A DNA stretch of 64,000 nucleotides from Melanocharis versteri (GCA_013397845.1 VZTG01001729.1:1-64000), one strand, 5' to 3'; shown: positions 1 to 11,000, counted from the stretch's first letter. The notes: generated by a model not told the origin, from the letters alone. Made by a program: numbers and translations.

Positions 1-24
1 CAAAGCCCCGTCCAACCTGGCCCC
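1..24 (-). mobile_element. CR1 LINE stub cut by the window edge
   Basis: The first bases match the antisense of the avian CR1 3' region (the stretch reading cccgtccaacctggcc). The match stops near base 24, and the rest of the element would lie to the left of the window. With so few bases this is a likely but not certain assignment. Confidence 0.5.
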
Positions 25-99
25 ATCCAGCATCTCTCCTCGCTTTGGTTTTCTGGCTCTGGAGCAGAGGAGCCATGCAGGCTTTCTGTCCTCTCCTTC

Positions 100-480
100 T
101 GTTCATCAGCTGGAGAGAGATAAAGACAGACTGTGATGATTGCTATTAATTATCAACAACTTTGTGTTCATTTCTGAGCCATCTTTCAGGTTTGACAAGA
201 ATCGCCTGCTGCTGATCTGAATGGTGTGAGGGTCACCTGGGCCAAGGGAACCTTTATCACTTTCTTCTCCAGGGAGATAATAGCAGCCAAGATTTTAGTT
301 TAAGCTTATTAAAGTGCCCAGTTATCTGTTTCAGCATGGATAATTTAATCAGACAATTTAAATATTTATGAGGCTGCACTTTATTGTCGACGAAAGATAA
401 AAATGTGCTTTAAGTGCTATTCAGAATAAGAATTATAATGATGATTAAAAAAGCCATTGGTAATGACACTTGATATTATT
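100..480. promoter_or_regulatory. Candidate conserved regulatory block, AT-rich
   Basis: This AT-rich stretch is packed with homeodomain-type TAAT cores (attaattatc near 145, ataatttaatc near 340), GATAA words (near 275 and 395) and FOX/HOX-like tttatga and tttattg words near 366-386. It keeps CpGs in an AT context (gtcgacg near 388), which is unusual in CpG-depleted vertebrate DNA. No open frame of note crosses it. Conservation is inferred from composition, not measured. It could equally be an ordinary AT-rich intron. Confidence 0.3.
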
Positions 481-1169
481 ATTGTTAGCTCCTAGGATTA
501 CTGAACCATCACAGAGGACTGCAAACAAGAGCCCAGGAGCTGGATTGAAACACGCTCCCTATCTCTGTCCGTGCAGATCTTGTGAAGAGATCCAAGGCTC
601 AGCACATCACCCAGGCATGCAGCCCAGAACTGTACCGTGTGCACTCGGAGGATAAAGCCAGCCCAGCAGAGGAAAAATCATTTCAGCCCTTCCTGCCATG
701 GTTTAAAGACAAAAATCACACGAGTAACCCTGGGAAAGGAGCCTTGCACAGACAGGACCCACAGCTGTGGGCTGCAAGTCACCAGAACTGCAGTGCGAAT
801 CTGAAAGGAGAGTTCAGTGCCTGTAACGCCTCCCACCCCTCTCAGAGCAGCCAAAACCACCCAGTTACACACACTTTTAAACAAGGAATTGGTTCATTTT
901 CACCCCGGGTCCTCAGGAAGGGCTATTTAGCACAGGTTTTCCACCCCAAATGGAGCCTGAGCGTTTCCCAAGGTGAACAGCTTCACTCTTGGAGGTGCAG
1001 AGACTTCAGGGCTTCTGCCAGAAGAGACCCTGATCAGCAGGCTGTTCACACACACAGCCAGCACTGAGCACATGGACAATACCCACTGATTTAAAACAAT
1101 GGTAGGACACATTATTTATCTGAGGTCAGAGCTTCTGAACTGAGTATTTTGCTGGAAGCAGACCCATTT
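481..1169. other. No gene seen
   Basis: This is mixed-composition sequence with overlapping open frames on both strands. The longest is plus-strand 582-1067, 161 codons, rich in Ser, His and Gln, without a recognisable domain. The opposite strand is also open over 678-884, as expected for chance frames in stop-poor sequence. I see no repeat or RNA gene. Confidence 0.5.
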
Positions 1170-1184
1170 AAAAAAAAAAAAAAA
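1170..1184. repeat. Poly(A) tract, 15 bases
   Basis: A simple homopolymer run of A. No retrotransposed element is recognisable on its 5' side, so it is probably plain slippage sequence rather than a SINE or LINE tail. Confidence 0.9.
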
Positions 1185-2005
1185 TTAAATTAAGAAAATG
1201 TGTGTGGGGAGAGCCCTGCTTTCTACTTCACTGGATTTTAATTTTTTCTAATCTTTATGACCATTAAAGCTCAAACAATTTGAAGGCATATAAACCAGGC
1301 ATGCAAGCTGAATACACAGAAAGCAATGCAGCCTGCCAGCTACTTTTGTTCTGCCTCACCTAATTTCAACATTTTAAATTTATATTCACTCCCTTTCTTA
1401 ATGTTCAAATTCTACTGGGTCAGTATTTTATTTATGAGTGCCAGCTATATAAGCAGGTGGCAAAAAGATATATTTTATTTATGAAATATAAATAGGCAGC
1501 AAATCTGAATTATCTGGTAGAAAAGCTTTCACTTTGGGAGTTTTTTATATTTGAGCTCTTATTAATGTTACATTGATGTCATGTATCATCTTAGCATATA
1601 CTTCATGGGGTTGGAAGTGTGACATAAGTGGAAGATGGATATTAATATTCCTACCATTATTTCTACCTTCCCTACTAACACTGAAGACTACCACTTCCAC
1701 TAGAATAGAACAGACAATAAAGCCATTTGAAAACAGCCTGTCATTTATTTTATTTTCATTATTTTACATCAGAACCAACAATACATATTATCGAAAGATT
1801 TTGGTGGTATGTCAGGTAATATTCCAGCTGTTCATTAGCTTAGCTTGGATTTTGGGGAGGGTGTCTGGTGTTAATTTGTTTGACAAAAGACATTATTAAA
1901 CACTTAGTACAAAAGGTATTTCACCTTTTATTCTCGCTATTCTCTGTCTCAAAAGCAAACCAGATACCTCATCCTGCCTGTCACACACATGCACCAGGTG
2001 TCCCG
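1185..2005. other. AT-rich non-coding stretch
   Basis: Very AT-rich DNA with many tttattta and aaatataaat words at 1370-1500 and TAAT cores. Bases 1430-1500 repeat the theme tttatttatga twice, about 49 bases apart. Open frames (for example plus 1573-1899) have AT-driven composition and no domain. It may be regulatory, but nothing beyond composition supports that. Confidence 0.4.
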
Positions 2006-2038
2006 TGCATAATTATGCAGTGTTTCTCAGAAACACTG
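2006..2038. other. Two overlapping palindromes, POU/homeodomain-like
   Basis: Bases 2006-2019 form a perfect 14-base palindrome (tgcataattatgca), the shape expected for a POU or homeodomain dimer site. It shares its last two bases with a second inverted repeat: 2018-2027 is the exact reverse complement of 2029-2038, with one base between. The palindromes are directly visible; the binding role is inference. Confidence 0.6.
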
Positions 2039-2733
2039 AGCCTGAAGGAACTTTTAATTCTTTGGAGGTGGAGAGGAAAATTCTCTTGTCTTCCTGATCA
2101 GATGAGGAATCCACTTTCAAGAACGGGAAAAAAAAATCATTTTTTAAGATTTAAAAGCTTTGACTCATTTTCCAATCAATCATTTTCATTAACAAGTGCC
2201 TCTAAAATGCTGCTGCTACAGAAAAATATTTCAACCTGTCAAGGGCTTTCTTTCCTTCCTCCCTCCTGCACCCAATTAAGGCTTCTCCTGCAGTTATTCC
2301 ACTGTCTGCAGAAGGCTGAGCCTTTTTCAAACACATCCTTCCCTGTGGAGAACTGCCATTTACTTGCAGCTCTGAGACACTAAACCACAACAACTCCCAT
2401 TTAAAAGCTGTGAAAACCCTTTTGGAGGCAGGACTAGGGAAAACACAGCCCAGCAAACCAGTTGTTCTGTCACATATTGATGGGATAAAGCTGCATGAAA
2501 ATCTGTTAAAAAAAAAAAAAGATTACTAGAACCAAATTGCATGTAACTTGTTGAATCAAATACTAATAAATAGATATTAATACATAACAAGCTCCCAGCA
2601 AACAGAATGAGTTCATGTATTGTATTTAAATGAAACTGACTCCCAAGAAGCGCTTTCCTAAATATGTGAAAAGTGAATCAGGGGAATGTTTTTGATGTAG
2701 ATTCATTCAAAACTGTCTTCTAACTTCTGCGTT
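2039..2733. other. No gene seen; poly(A) 2508-2520
   Basis: Non-coding sequence with a 13-base A run at 2508-2520. The open frames here (minus 2202-2456, minus 2360-2590) are short and overlapping, and have no recognisable domain. Confidence 0.5.
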
Positions 2734-2840
2734 GCTTGTTTATTTACAGGTGCCTCGCTGCATGGTTCCTGATCCCTTAGCAGATGCCATTATGGTTTTG
2801 AAACAACTTGGGAATCAATAAAAGATTTTTTGGGCAGTGA
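2734..2840 (+). other. Possible short terminal exon of a non-coding RNA
   Basis: An acceptor-like junction (gcttgtttatttacag, ending at 2749) is followed about 65 bases later by an AATAAA poly(A) signal at 2817-2822. A T/G-rich stretch (gattttttgggcagtg) lies just downstream, the expected order for a terminal exon. No donor or upstream exon could be linked, and single acceptor-plus-AATAAA pairs arise by chance in 64 kb. Confidence 0.15.
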
Positions 2841-3502
2841 AAACTCATGGAAGTTTGCGAAACTTGGTTCCACCAGCTGTCATCTCTCTCCCTCACCCCC
2901 AGCTTACTTGGTCAAAAATGTTGAATTAATTGAGAACTTATTCTTTTCAATTTAATAATTTCAGTAATTCTCTCAAACACTACAAACCACTGAAACCCTC
3001 TCTGAAACCTCACAAACGTTCCCTTGGGTGCCACAAATACTCCTCACACAGTCTTTCTTCTGGCTCTTCACCAAACCTTAGCCCCAGCAGGGATATTTGG
3101 GGTCACCATCTCCACAAATGAGGAAAGAGATGCTGAGGAACAAGTCATGCTTTTCTTGGCTAACCTCACGACCAAAACAGAGCAAACCCAGCCTTTCCAT
3201 TTATCCCAGCTGCTGTACAGAGCCAGGGTCTCTCCCAAGCCAGCAAACTTCACAGGGTCTCCTTGCACAAGCTGTGATTTCCCACCCTAAGTGAAAGTGA
3301 AGGTGAAGCAATCCTGATACAAAATTACTGGAAGATCTGATTTAATATTTCCTTTACTATGAGCGAGATAACAACTTGTTTCTGGGTAGGGAAAAGAAGA
3401 GGGAAGGGCAAAGCTGGGGTTGATTGTGACTGCTTTGTACGTGTTTTAGGAGGGTCTGTTGTGATAGGACCCGGGGCATTTATTTTTAATTTGAAGGAGG
3501 TC
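2841..3502. other. No gene seen
   Basis: Mixed-composition non-coding DNA. Overlapping short frames at 2930-3294 on both strands look like chance. I see no repeat. Confidence 0.5.
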
Positions 3503-3732
3503 AATTTAGAACAGATATGAAGAATAAGTTTTTTACAATGAGGCTGGTGAGGCACTGGCACAGGCTGTCCAGAGACGTGGTGGATGCCCCACCCCTGGAA
3601 ATATTCAGGGTCAGATTGGATGGGGCTCTGAGCAACTTGATCTAGTGGAAGTTGCCCCCAGTCATGGCAGAGGGCTTGGACTAAATGTCCTTTAAAGATT
3701 TCTTCTAGCCTAAACCACGCTATGATTCTGTA
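3503..3732 (+). mobile_element. CR1 LINE, 5'-truncated, intact 3' end
   Basis: About 230 bases follow the avian CR1 3' region in order. First comes the aagttttttacaatgagg stretch, then gcactggcacaggctgtcc, then the block ending tgatctagtggaag, then the terminal ttctagcctaaaccacg. The end is the CR1-type tatgattctg at 3721-3730. CR1 copies in birds are usually severely 5'-truncated, and this one keeps only the 3' untranslated region and cannot move on its own. Many substitutions relative to young CR1 copies suggest an old insertion. Confidence 0.9.
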
Positions 3733-3767
3733 AAATATCTATATAGGTATGTATATATCTATATAAG
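3733..3767. repeat. TATATC-rich low-complexity tract
   Basis: Irregular alternation of tatctatata and gtatatatc units directly follows the CR1 3' end. It may have grown from the short terminal repeats of the CR1, or it may simply be an AT microsatellite. Confidence 0.6.
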
Positions 3768-4472
3768 CAGCACAGGAACTCTTCCTCTCCCAGCTCTCGT
3801 CATTCTCAAAGTACACAAAGTACAGAGCACTGAGACTGGTGCCCTCATGCAAAATGGAAATGAGGCGTAAATAGGGAAAAGGCGGGTTTGTCTTCTTTGT
3901 TAACAATCTCCCTCTCCCCCTCAGAGGCAAGATGTCAGCTAGATAATTTATTAGAAAATATCACCGTAGTGTAATACGGTATGTACTGTCCTTTGGGGGT
4001 TGAAAATCAAATATCCACTTGTCACTGGAAGGGTTGATTTAATTGATACATATAACAATCCACCCGATCGCCTTAAATTCTTAAAGCTACGTGGGCTGGA
4101 TTTTTCATAGTTAGAAGAGGTGGGGTTTAATTCAGAGATCTGGGAGCAATCCCCAGAGTGGCATGCAAAGGTTCACGAGCTTCAGACCCCAAATACCCCA
4201 AATCCAAGCAGCACCTCCCACTCCGATGGTCGGTGCAGCCACTGGCACCTGTTTGCCAGCCCATGGGATCCCCAAAAACCAGCAGCAGCTCCAGCCAGCT
4301 GGCAAGCGTCAGGCATGGACAAATTCCCCCTCCCCATGGCCAGGGAAACAAGGGCAACAGGCCACACTCCTGAAACCTGAGATTTCAGAGAAACCCAAAG
4401 AAGGATTTTGAGACCAAGCGAGACCTCCCACAGCGGGCAGAGCGCCGTGTGCTCTACACCAGCAGGGAATTG
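3768..4472. other. No gene seen
   Basis: Non-coding DNA. Bases 4120-4411 carry several overlapping frames on both strands in a C/A-rich stretch, which is typical of chance openness. I see no RNA gene or transposon. Confidence 0.5.
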
Positions 4473-4666
4473 GGTCTTGGTGAGGAGGGGTGGGGGTTGT
4501 TAGGTTTTAATGAGTTATTTCTTAACTTCCCAGTAATGGTCTTGGTGAGGAGGGGTGGGGGTTTTTAGGTTTTAATGAGTTATTTCTTAACTTCCCAGTA
4601 ATGGTCTTGGTGAGGAGGGGTGGGGGTTTTTAGGTTTTAATGAGTTATTTCTTAATTTCCCAGTAA
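4473..4666. repeat. Minisatellite, three 65-base copies
   Basis: Three head-to-tail copies start at 4473, 4538 and 4603. Each opens with ggtcttggtgaggagggg and closes with ttcttaacttcccagtaa. The copies differ at only a few positions: ttgtt versus ttttt in copy 1, and aacttcc versus aatttcc in copy 3. This indicates recent expansion or ongoing homogenisation. The unit is half G-rich and half AT-rich and carries no coding frame. The copy number is likely variable between individuals. Confidence 0.97.
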
Positions 4667-5099
4667 CCACCATGGCATTTGGAAGGCAAAGTGACACAGC
4701 CTAAAGCACAAATCACTCTTGCCAGGGTAACCAGACCTCCCAGAGCAGAGTGTGCCCACTTGGTTTGTCCCATAACTCAGCAGTGCCCATCCTCAGGGAG
4801 CAACAAGTGACAGACAGGTCACAGCAAAGGGCTCAGCCTTCCTGTGTCCAGGGATTTACTAATTCCCCTTACCCAGGGATGAGATGGATGGGGGGAGGAA
4901 GCTGTGTTGAAAAGATTTGCATGAACAGGTGTCTTCCTGCCAACAAGATGAGCCTGGACTGGAAAAACTCCTTCCCTTAAGCCTTGGGCAGGCAGAAAAT
5001 AATCCTGGGCTTCACCTGCAGAGGTGGAGACCAGCAGAGCCAGCACCTTGATTTGATCTCTGACCAACTCAGAGACTAAACTCAGGGACTGTATTTAGC
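4667..5099. other. No gene seen
   Basis: Mixed-composition sequence with short overlapping frames on both strands (4750-4980 plus, 4819-5067 minus). Nothing recognisable. Confidence 0.5.
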
Positions 5100-6320
5100 A
5101 GAGTCAGCCAAAGCAATATCTGTAACTTTCTTACAAATGCGTATTTCACTTAATCAAAACTAATCTGCGTGTTTCTGTCAGTGTAAGTTGTTTTGATTGT
5201 GGAAATATTTGTTTTTAAATAAAATAAAAAAATCCACACAAGTGGAAACCAGAAACATTTTAAATACGCTTTGTTTTCAGATGGAAGTGACTTTCATTTT
5301 GTAGTTTGTGCTTAAAACAAAAAAGAAAATCCCAAATATTTCATTTTGAATATATAAAACCTTAGACTTGTTTAAAAACAGTGTAAGGCATTTTTAGATA
5401 AAGGAGGGAACAGAAAACCCAAACAAATCCATTTCATAGTAACCCACAATGAAACGTATTGCCAGTTTTTCATTTGGCCAGTGACCTTGAAAATCATAAC
5501 TCCAGTTTAGGGTCTGTCTGTCTCTCCTCTAAATGACAGCTAATGAATCAGATATGTGTCCTGGCACAGAATTAGAACTACATCCTTTTGATATTACAGC
5601 TTTTACAGACATTACTTATACAAACTCACATTCTTATGCTTCTTGAGGTAGTAATTTTTCTGACGGTGTTGTTTCAAACCCATTCTGTAACCAGCTCCAG
5701 TATTTAACTGGTACACTGTGTTTAAGAAGGGAACCCAGCTGCATTGTTGGGTTTTTTTACAATCTCTTTCCAGGCTGCATCTGTACAGCTAATGAATAGT
5801 GACATCAAACACATAAATTAGACTGCAGGCTGAAGATAATTAAATTGAGAAAGTTGACAAAAATAAACTGTATCAACTAAATCCCCATTTGCAAATTATT
5901 ATAGGCAGTCTTCAAGGTTTCAGCAGAACAATGGATGCAAGGGGAGGAATACAGCAAGGCTTAAATTTCACAGGGATAATTTGATATTCTATCTGTGCTG
6001 TGAGCAAGTCATGTTGCATCAGATCAAATCCCGATTTCATTTCATTGTGAAAAAAATCTATTGTTGCCACTCTTTCCCCTACTTCTTCATTATGAGGATG
6101 TAATTTATCGAAGTGCCCCTGAGAGTTTGCAGCAGGGAATGGCTGTAGCTTTATATATTTCAAATGGCTTCTTTGTTGCAGAGTGCTAGTTGTTAATAGG
6201 AAGATAATGAAAATATGGAAATTAAATTAATTTGGTGCACAGGCTGAAAAGAATACTTTCTCTAATTTGCAGTACAGCAAGGTTATGAACAAAATTTGAG
6301 GAAAGAAAAAGGAAATGTGA
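5100..6320. promoter_or_regulatory. Candidate regulatory block, AT-rich
   Basis: A long AT-rich stretch holds many homeodomain-type cores: aataattaaattg-like words near 5835, ttaaattaatttgg near 6220 and gctaatgaat in two places (near 5539 and 5788). Scattered CpGs are retained. The block 5870-6180 is a long run without simple repeats or transposon sequence. This texture is typical of conserved non-coding elements near developmental genes, but conservation itself is not shown. The one minus-strand frame inside it (5912-6163) shows no domain. Confidence 0.3.
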
Positions 6321-6768
6321 TTGCTGCATTCTTCCTAGGGAAGCTGGTAGGGTAGGGATTATCCTGCATTATCCTGAGCTTGGAGAGAAATCAAGTGTTT
6401 TGCATATCACTTACTAATGATAAACATCTAGATTTTGGATAGCATGGGAAAAAATGTTAGTTAAACAGCATGATATGGGAAGGCAAGATACTGATCAGTG
6501 ACACTCCAAGGAGGGAAACTGAAGTTTGAGTCAATAAAAAGCAAAAGAAGTGCATGGATGGCCCTAAACCCCAGCAAGATTTATTACCTCTATGAAACAT
6601 AAATTCTAATTAAAGGCAAAGTCCTTTCTGACTTTTTCAGACTACACCTAATTAGCTCGGGGAATTCAAAATTCTTTATTGGTGCCAGCTACTAGTCTTC
6701 GAACGGAGAAGAACTTTGCAAGAGTGTGTGGAATCTTATTTGTAGGTGTGAGCAGCAGTGAAAGAGAG
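6321..6768. other. No gene seen
   Basis: AT-rich non-coding sequence without repeats, RNA genes or a convincing reading frame. Confidence 0.5.
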
Positions 6769-6790
6769 AGCACATCCCATGGGATGTGCT
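6769..6790. other. Perfect 22-base palindrome
   Basis: Bases 6769-6779 are the exact reverse complement of 6780-6790, centred on ccatgg. It is GC-mixed, so it is less likely to arise by chance than an AT palindrome. It sits in no recognised element, and its function is unknown. Confidence 0.9.
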
Positions 6791-8334
6791 GGGGCATCAG
6801 CAATTCCTGCCACTGCAGCTGGATGCCATCCTGCACTCGACATGCTTCCCTTCACTGGGCCAGCACAGAGCAGTGACCTCAGTTCCAGCAGGTCAGCTAA
6901 CCCTCGAATGAGCCTGCTGCACCCCATCCCAGCGTTGGGGAGGCTCTAAGAGTCCAACAAACTCACATTCACCATCGAAGCCCCATGATGAAGATTAAAA
7001 CAAACCAACTCGCCCCCACAGACATCAAAGCACGTTTCTTGCTTACCCAATATGATTGCATTGCTCGTTGAGGTACTTTGCACAGCATTTCCCTCACCCT
7101 CTGATTAAATAAATATCCTAACAGTCTTGGAGAAAGATGTGACACACCAGCTTGCATCCTTTATGATTCTGGCAGGCAGTTAACTGAGTGCTAAGTGAAA
7201 CACTAATCACTCAGGCAGACAAAACACCACTGCTATCCAAAATTGTGTTTTTCTCATTGTAGACACAAACCAGCTATATTAAACCTGTAAATATGACGAT
7301 GATCAATGATGCTGTGACTTCATGTCTGCTCCCAACTGCTGTTAGGAGCCAGCTCCTGCCTGATGAGGCACCTGTGGCTGCAGCCCCCTCACCTCAGGCA
7401 TGGTGGGTATCCAGTGTTGCTGTCACCTGCTGTCACCTGCTGACCATGGGTCTGAATTCCCCAGTGCTGCCCTTACCTGGATTTATAGTGCTCACACGCA
7501 CCCATGCCTTTTATAGAGTCAAACATTATGAACGTGCCAGGGTTTCTAAAGCTGGATCAGAGACTGTCCAAACAACTGCCTCGCAAATATTCCTTTCCAC
7601 AGTTCCAGAAAATGAGAAATGCAGCAGATTAAGCTTGACAGCTTTTTCTTTCAAGTATGATTTCTCTATCTTGTCTTCCCCACAGGCTTCCAAGAAGTGA
7701 TGCATAAATACGAATAATAAAGAAATCTCTAAACTATGCCAATAGAACAAAAGGAATATGGAGATGATAAACCATTGTGCTTCAGAAGGAAAGCCAATGA
7801 CTTCCAGCCAAGTTTTCAACGGGGCAACAAACAGAGCAATTTGTTTCAGAGCTTCAAAGGGGACATGAGCTCATCTCAAAAAGCTGGCCTTGGGGTGAGG
7901 GAGAAATCCCCTCTTCCCTTTTGGGCACCCAGCATTGTCCACGAGCACATCTGGGACTTGCCATGGTTGAAGCAGGATGAAACAGCAGACGGATCCACGT
8001 GAACAGAGGTATGATCCCTGCTGGGAGCATGGGTAGAAGTGCAGGACAGAGAGCAACATCCAGCAGAGCTGCCTTTCTCCAAAGGGGAAGGACACACACA
8101 GGCAGCAGGAATCTGTCACCACCTTCAGGCACAGTCCCAGGCAGGAGACAGCACTCGATGGGACAAGAAGCTGAAAAGTGAAACCAAAGCAATTAGCAAT
8201 TAGTGACTTTGCTAAACTTGGCCAAGATTGCAAAGCTCAGTTATTTCCTGATAAGCCACAAAAACAGCAGGACCACAAGTGGTAAACACGACTCTGTGGA
8301 AAGGGTAGAAACAGCTATGAAAATGTTGCAGCAG
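6791..8334. other. No gene seen
   Basis: Mixed non-coding sequence with overlapping short frames on both strands. The longest is plus 7293-7700, 135 codons, with no domain. A small direct repeat of tgctgtcacc lies near 7419-7440. I see no transposon. Confidence 0.45.
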
Positions 8335-8380
8335 TTTTTTGGTTTGGTTTTTTTTTTTTCTTTTTTTTTTCTCTCTCTCC
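8335..8380. repeat. Polypyrimidine tract
   Basis: A run of T broken by ggtttgg and a single C, ending in ctctctctcc. It is low-complexity sequence. It resembles a splice polypyrimidine tract, but no AG with an exon-like sequence follows closely. Confidence 0.85.
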
Positions 8381-8984
8381 ATGATTTTCATCCTCATTTC
8401 TTAGAATCTTCCTCAGAATAGTTTCAATATGAAGCAAGCATTGGCAGGAGCTCCTCTGTACTTTTTCATTCCCTTCATGTAGAAGGGCTGCTTGTACAAA
8501 CTTCATTACACATTGGTGGAACAATTCCGGGATTTACAGACTAGAGAGAACCAGTGAAATCTTGGCTCCATCAAAACTAATTGCAAAACACTTGTTGCTG
8601 AAATAAATCCTGGGCCTATCTCAAAAGTAAAAAGAAAAATTAAAATTATGGCAGGAAACCGCAGGGCAGAAATCTCGTGTCTGGGAACATCACATATCAG
8701 GAGAAAACCCATGCAAGGGTTCTATGAACATTAACACTGCTGTCACGATTGTTATAATGAGAGAGGGAGATTCTGATTTACTTAAATCAGGCAAAGATAT
8801 CTATCTGGTTAGCATATTCGTGACTGCAGTACAATATATTTCAACACTGCGGTTGCAAAATGATCTTTGTTTTTTTCCATGGGAGATTACTCAAACCGCG
8901 ATAATGCGTTTTTCCAAATTAAATAGATAACTTTACAGACTGCTGGGTAATAAAATACGAATAAACATGGAAGACATACCTTAT
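8381..8984. other. No gene seen
   Basis: AT-rich non-coding DNA. Short frames only, none recognised. Confidence 0.5.
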
Positions 8985-9135
8985 TAAAAAATTAGCTTGT
9001 CATTTTTCAGGCTCTTCTTTTGATTTGCAAGTTAATAAAAACCACAGCCAGTTGCCATAGGGAGGATAATTAATTATCCATCTATAAAATTAATGTTGGG
9101 GGGTGAGAGGAGGCTTTCATTTGAAATATTCATGG
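8985..9135. promoter_or_regulatory. Candidate regulatory block with 16-base palindrome
   Basis: AT-rich sequence centred on a perfect palindrome at 9064-9079 (ggataattaattatcc), which is two TAATTA-type homeodomain cores and two GATAA-like words arranged symmetrically. The flanks carry ttaataaaaacc and aaattaatg words. The role as an enhancer is inferred from motif arrangement alone. Confidence 0.35.
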
Positions 9136-10149
9136 CACAGATATTCAAGGAGTAGAGATGGCATTAGAAGTCTCCCACATAGTCTGACAACTAAACTTAA
9201 GCAAGTGGAATTTGAGTGGGTTTTTGACTGAAGAAAAGTTCTGATGGTGCTAAAAGGGGTGGTCAAAAGAATGACTCAATTTACCAGCTCTCCTGCTAAA
9301 CCTAGTCACGTGTCTTCCTCCAGAAGGACAAAAATTGCAGTGCTGGATTCAGCCAATGAGCTCTGCAAGCTGCAATCCCTGTTCTCCAGCCTGGTTTTGA
9401 ATGGGGCCAGTGGCAGTCCCAGGTCCCCCTGCAGCACATCCAGAACCATCTGAGAAACCTCCTGCTGCTCACGAGGATACCCCAGGGTCAGCTGCGCCCA
9501 GAGAGCCCCTGGGAGTGGACTCCAAACGTGGCTGGGTGAGCACAAGGCTCCCAGAGATGTATCTGGGCACGAAGTCAAGCAAATCTCTCTGGCACAGCCC
9601 AAAGATCAGCTGAAGAGAGGTCAATGAAGGAATTCAGTCCCCAGTCCAGTATTAAAGTTTCCCACCCAGGCAAACCAGGAAGCCAGAAAAAAATTAATAA
9701 GAGGAGATAACAGTGTCCCCGAATGCTGCGTGAATATTTTAAAACCGAATATTTATTCCAAAGTGAATTAAGGCAATTTTAACTTTGCATGAGTGCTTCC
9801 CCCCAGAAGGTTTGAATAATCCACTAATGTGGAGATTTAGTTAATTTGAACCATTTTCTCTGCATCCTTTTCAGAACATTACCATGTCTTTAAATTTGCT
9901 CTGATGCTGCTAGTGAGAAAGTAGATAACTGTGGCATAGTTCTTGTGGCTGAATGTACTCCCACATCTACTAAAAAACTGAATAAAAACCATATATAACT
10001 AAGTCACCTCATAGGACAGCAAAAAGTTGCTGAATAAGTAGCTAATATTTGAAGTCTTGTTTGGACCAGATTTATGCTGTTAAAATAATGAATATGAATA
10101 TTCTTCATCTTTCGAAATTCTTCAGATGTCATCGTTACTAATTTTGCAT
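9136..10149. other. No gene seen
   Basis: Non-coding. Bases 9306-9613 are open on both strands with no domain. Bases 9760-9870 are AT-rich with taatgtgg and ttagttaattt words, and could be a weak regulatory stretch. Confidence 0.45.
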
Positions 10150-11000
10150 CACCATCACACAATACACTGAGGCCACCCTGGCCCCAAAGAGGTCACCATC
10201 CAAAGGCAAGAGATGACAGGAATGTGCAGAAAGAGGAAAAATTACAAGGAAACTGTGAGATCAAGATGATGACCGTGGCATGCACCTTCCACAGACATAA
10301 TGATTATCATCAGGCAAGGGGGTAAAAAGTGTGGACTCCAAGGCTGATAATGGCACTGCTGTGGAGGGGCTGATGTGGCTTTCCTCCAAGAGTGAAGGAT
10401 TGCCTGAGAGAAAGGAGCAGAAATGTGTGATTGAAAATGTAATGAGCAGGTGATGAAGGCCAGCATTATAGGCTGATTGGAGGCAGGAACTTTGATCTCG
10501 TTTGATACAGATTGCAAGATAAGTGGGGAAGAGTCTGTGAAAGCTCTGTGAAATGAAGAAAAGCCATTTGGAGGATTAGAGAGAGAGGAATGAGTACATA
10601 GGTAGTACAGCCACAGTGATATATTCAGCTCCTATAACTGAGCCACATGGCATCTGTCAGAGGAAAAATGATGTTGCTGAAATGAAATAAAAGCTACCAC
10701 CTGGACACGAGTTTTATTTAAACCCGTAGATAGAACAGGCCACTGCCTCAAGTACTACACAGGACCTAGACAAAATGTGGATGTAAGACTTGCAGAGCTA
10801 CAGGAATCTAAACACTGCCTGGATGGGAGACATCTGTAATGAGCAAAAACATGATGGTGATGTTTCAACCATAAAGGCATTTGGGATTGTGAGTTAAGAA
10901 AATTTCAACAATCTTGATCTGATGTCTAGACAGTCACAAGGAGCTGTTGGAGGCCCATATTTTAGTTTGGCAGGAAGGCCTGCAGAAGACAGTTGGACAA
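10150..11000 (+). mobile_element. Possible very old LINE (L3/CR1-like) remnant
   Basis: The stretch reads like decayed amniote L3-type LINE sequence: ggccccaaagaggtcacc near 10180, a run of gga/aga-rich words to 10590, and aacatgatggtgatgtttc near 10849. Similarity is scattered and recalled by eye only. It may be ordinary purine-rich intronic sequence. Confidence 0.2.

Noticed and set aside
582..1067. 161-codon plus-strand frame
   Set aside because: No domain, low-complexity Ser/His/Gln composition and an overlapping opposite-strand frame; best explained by chance.
5645..5660. let-7-like seed tgaggtagta
   Set aside because: Only the first ten bases match; the rest of the mature sequence and any hairpin partner are missing.
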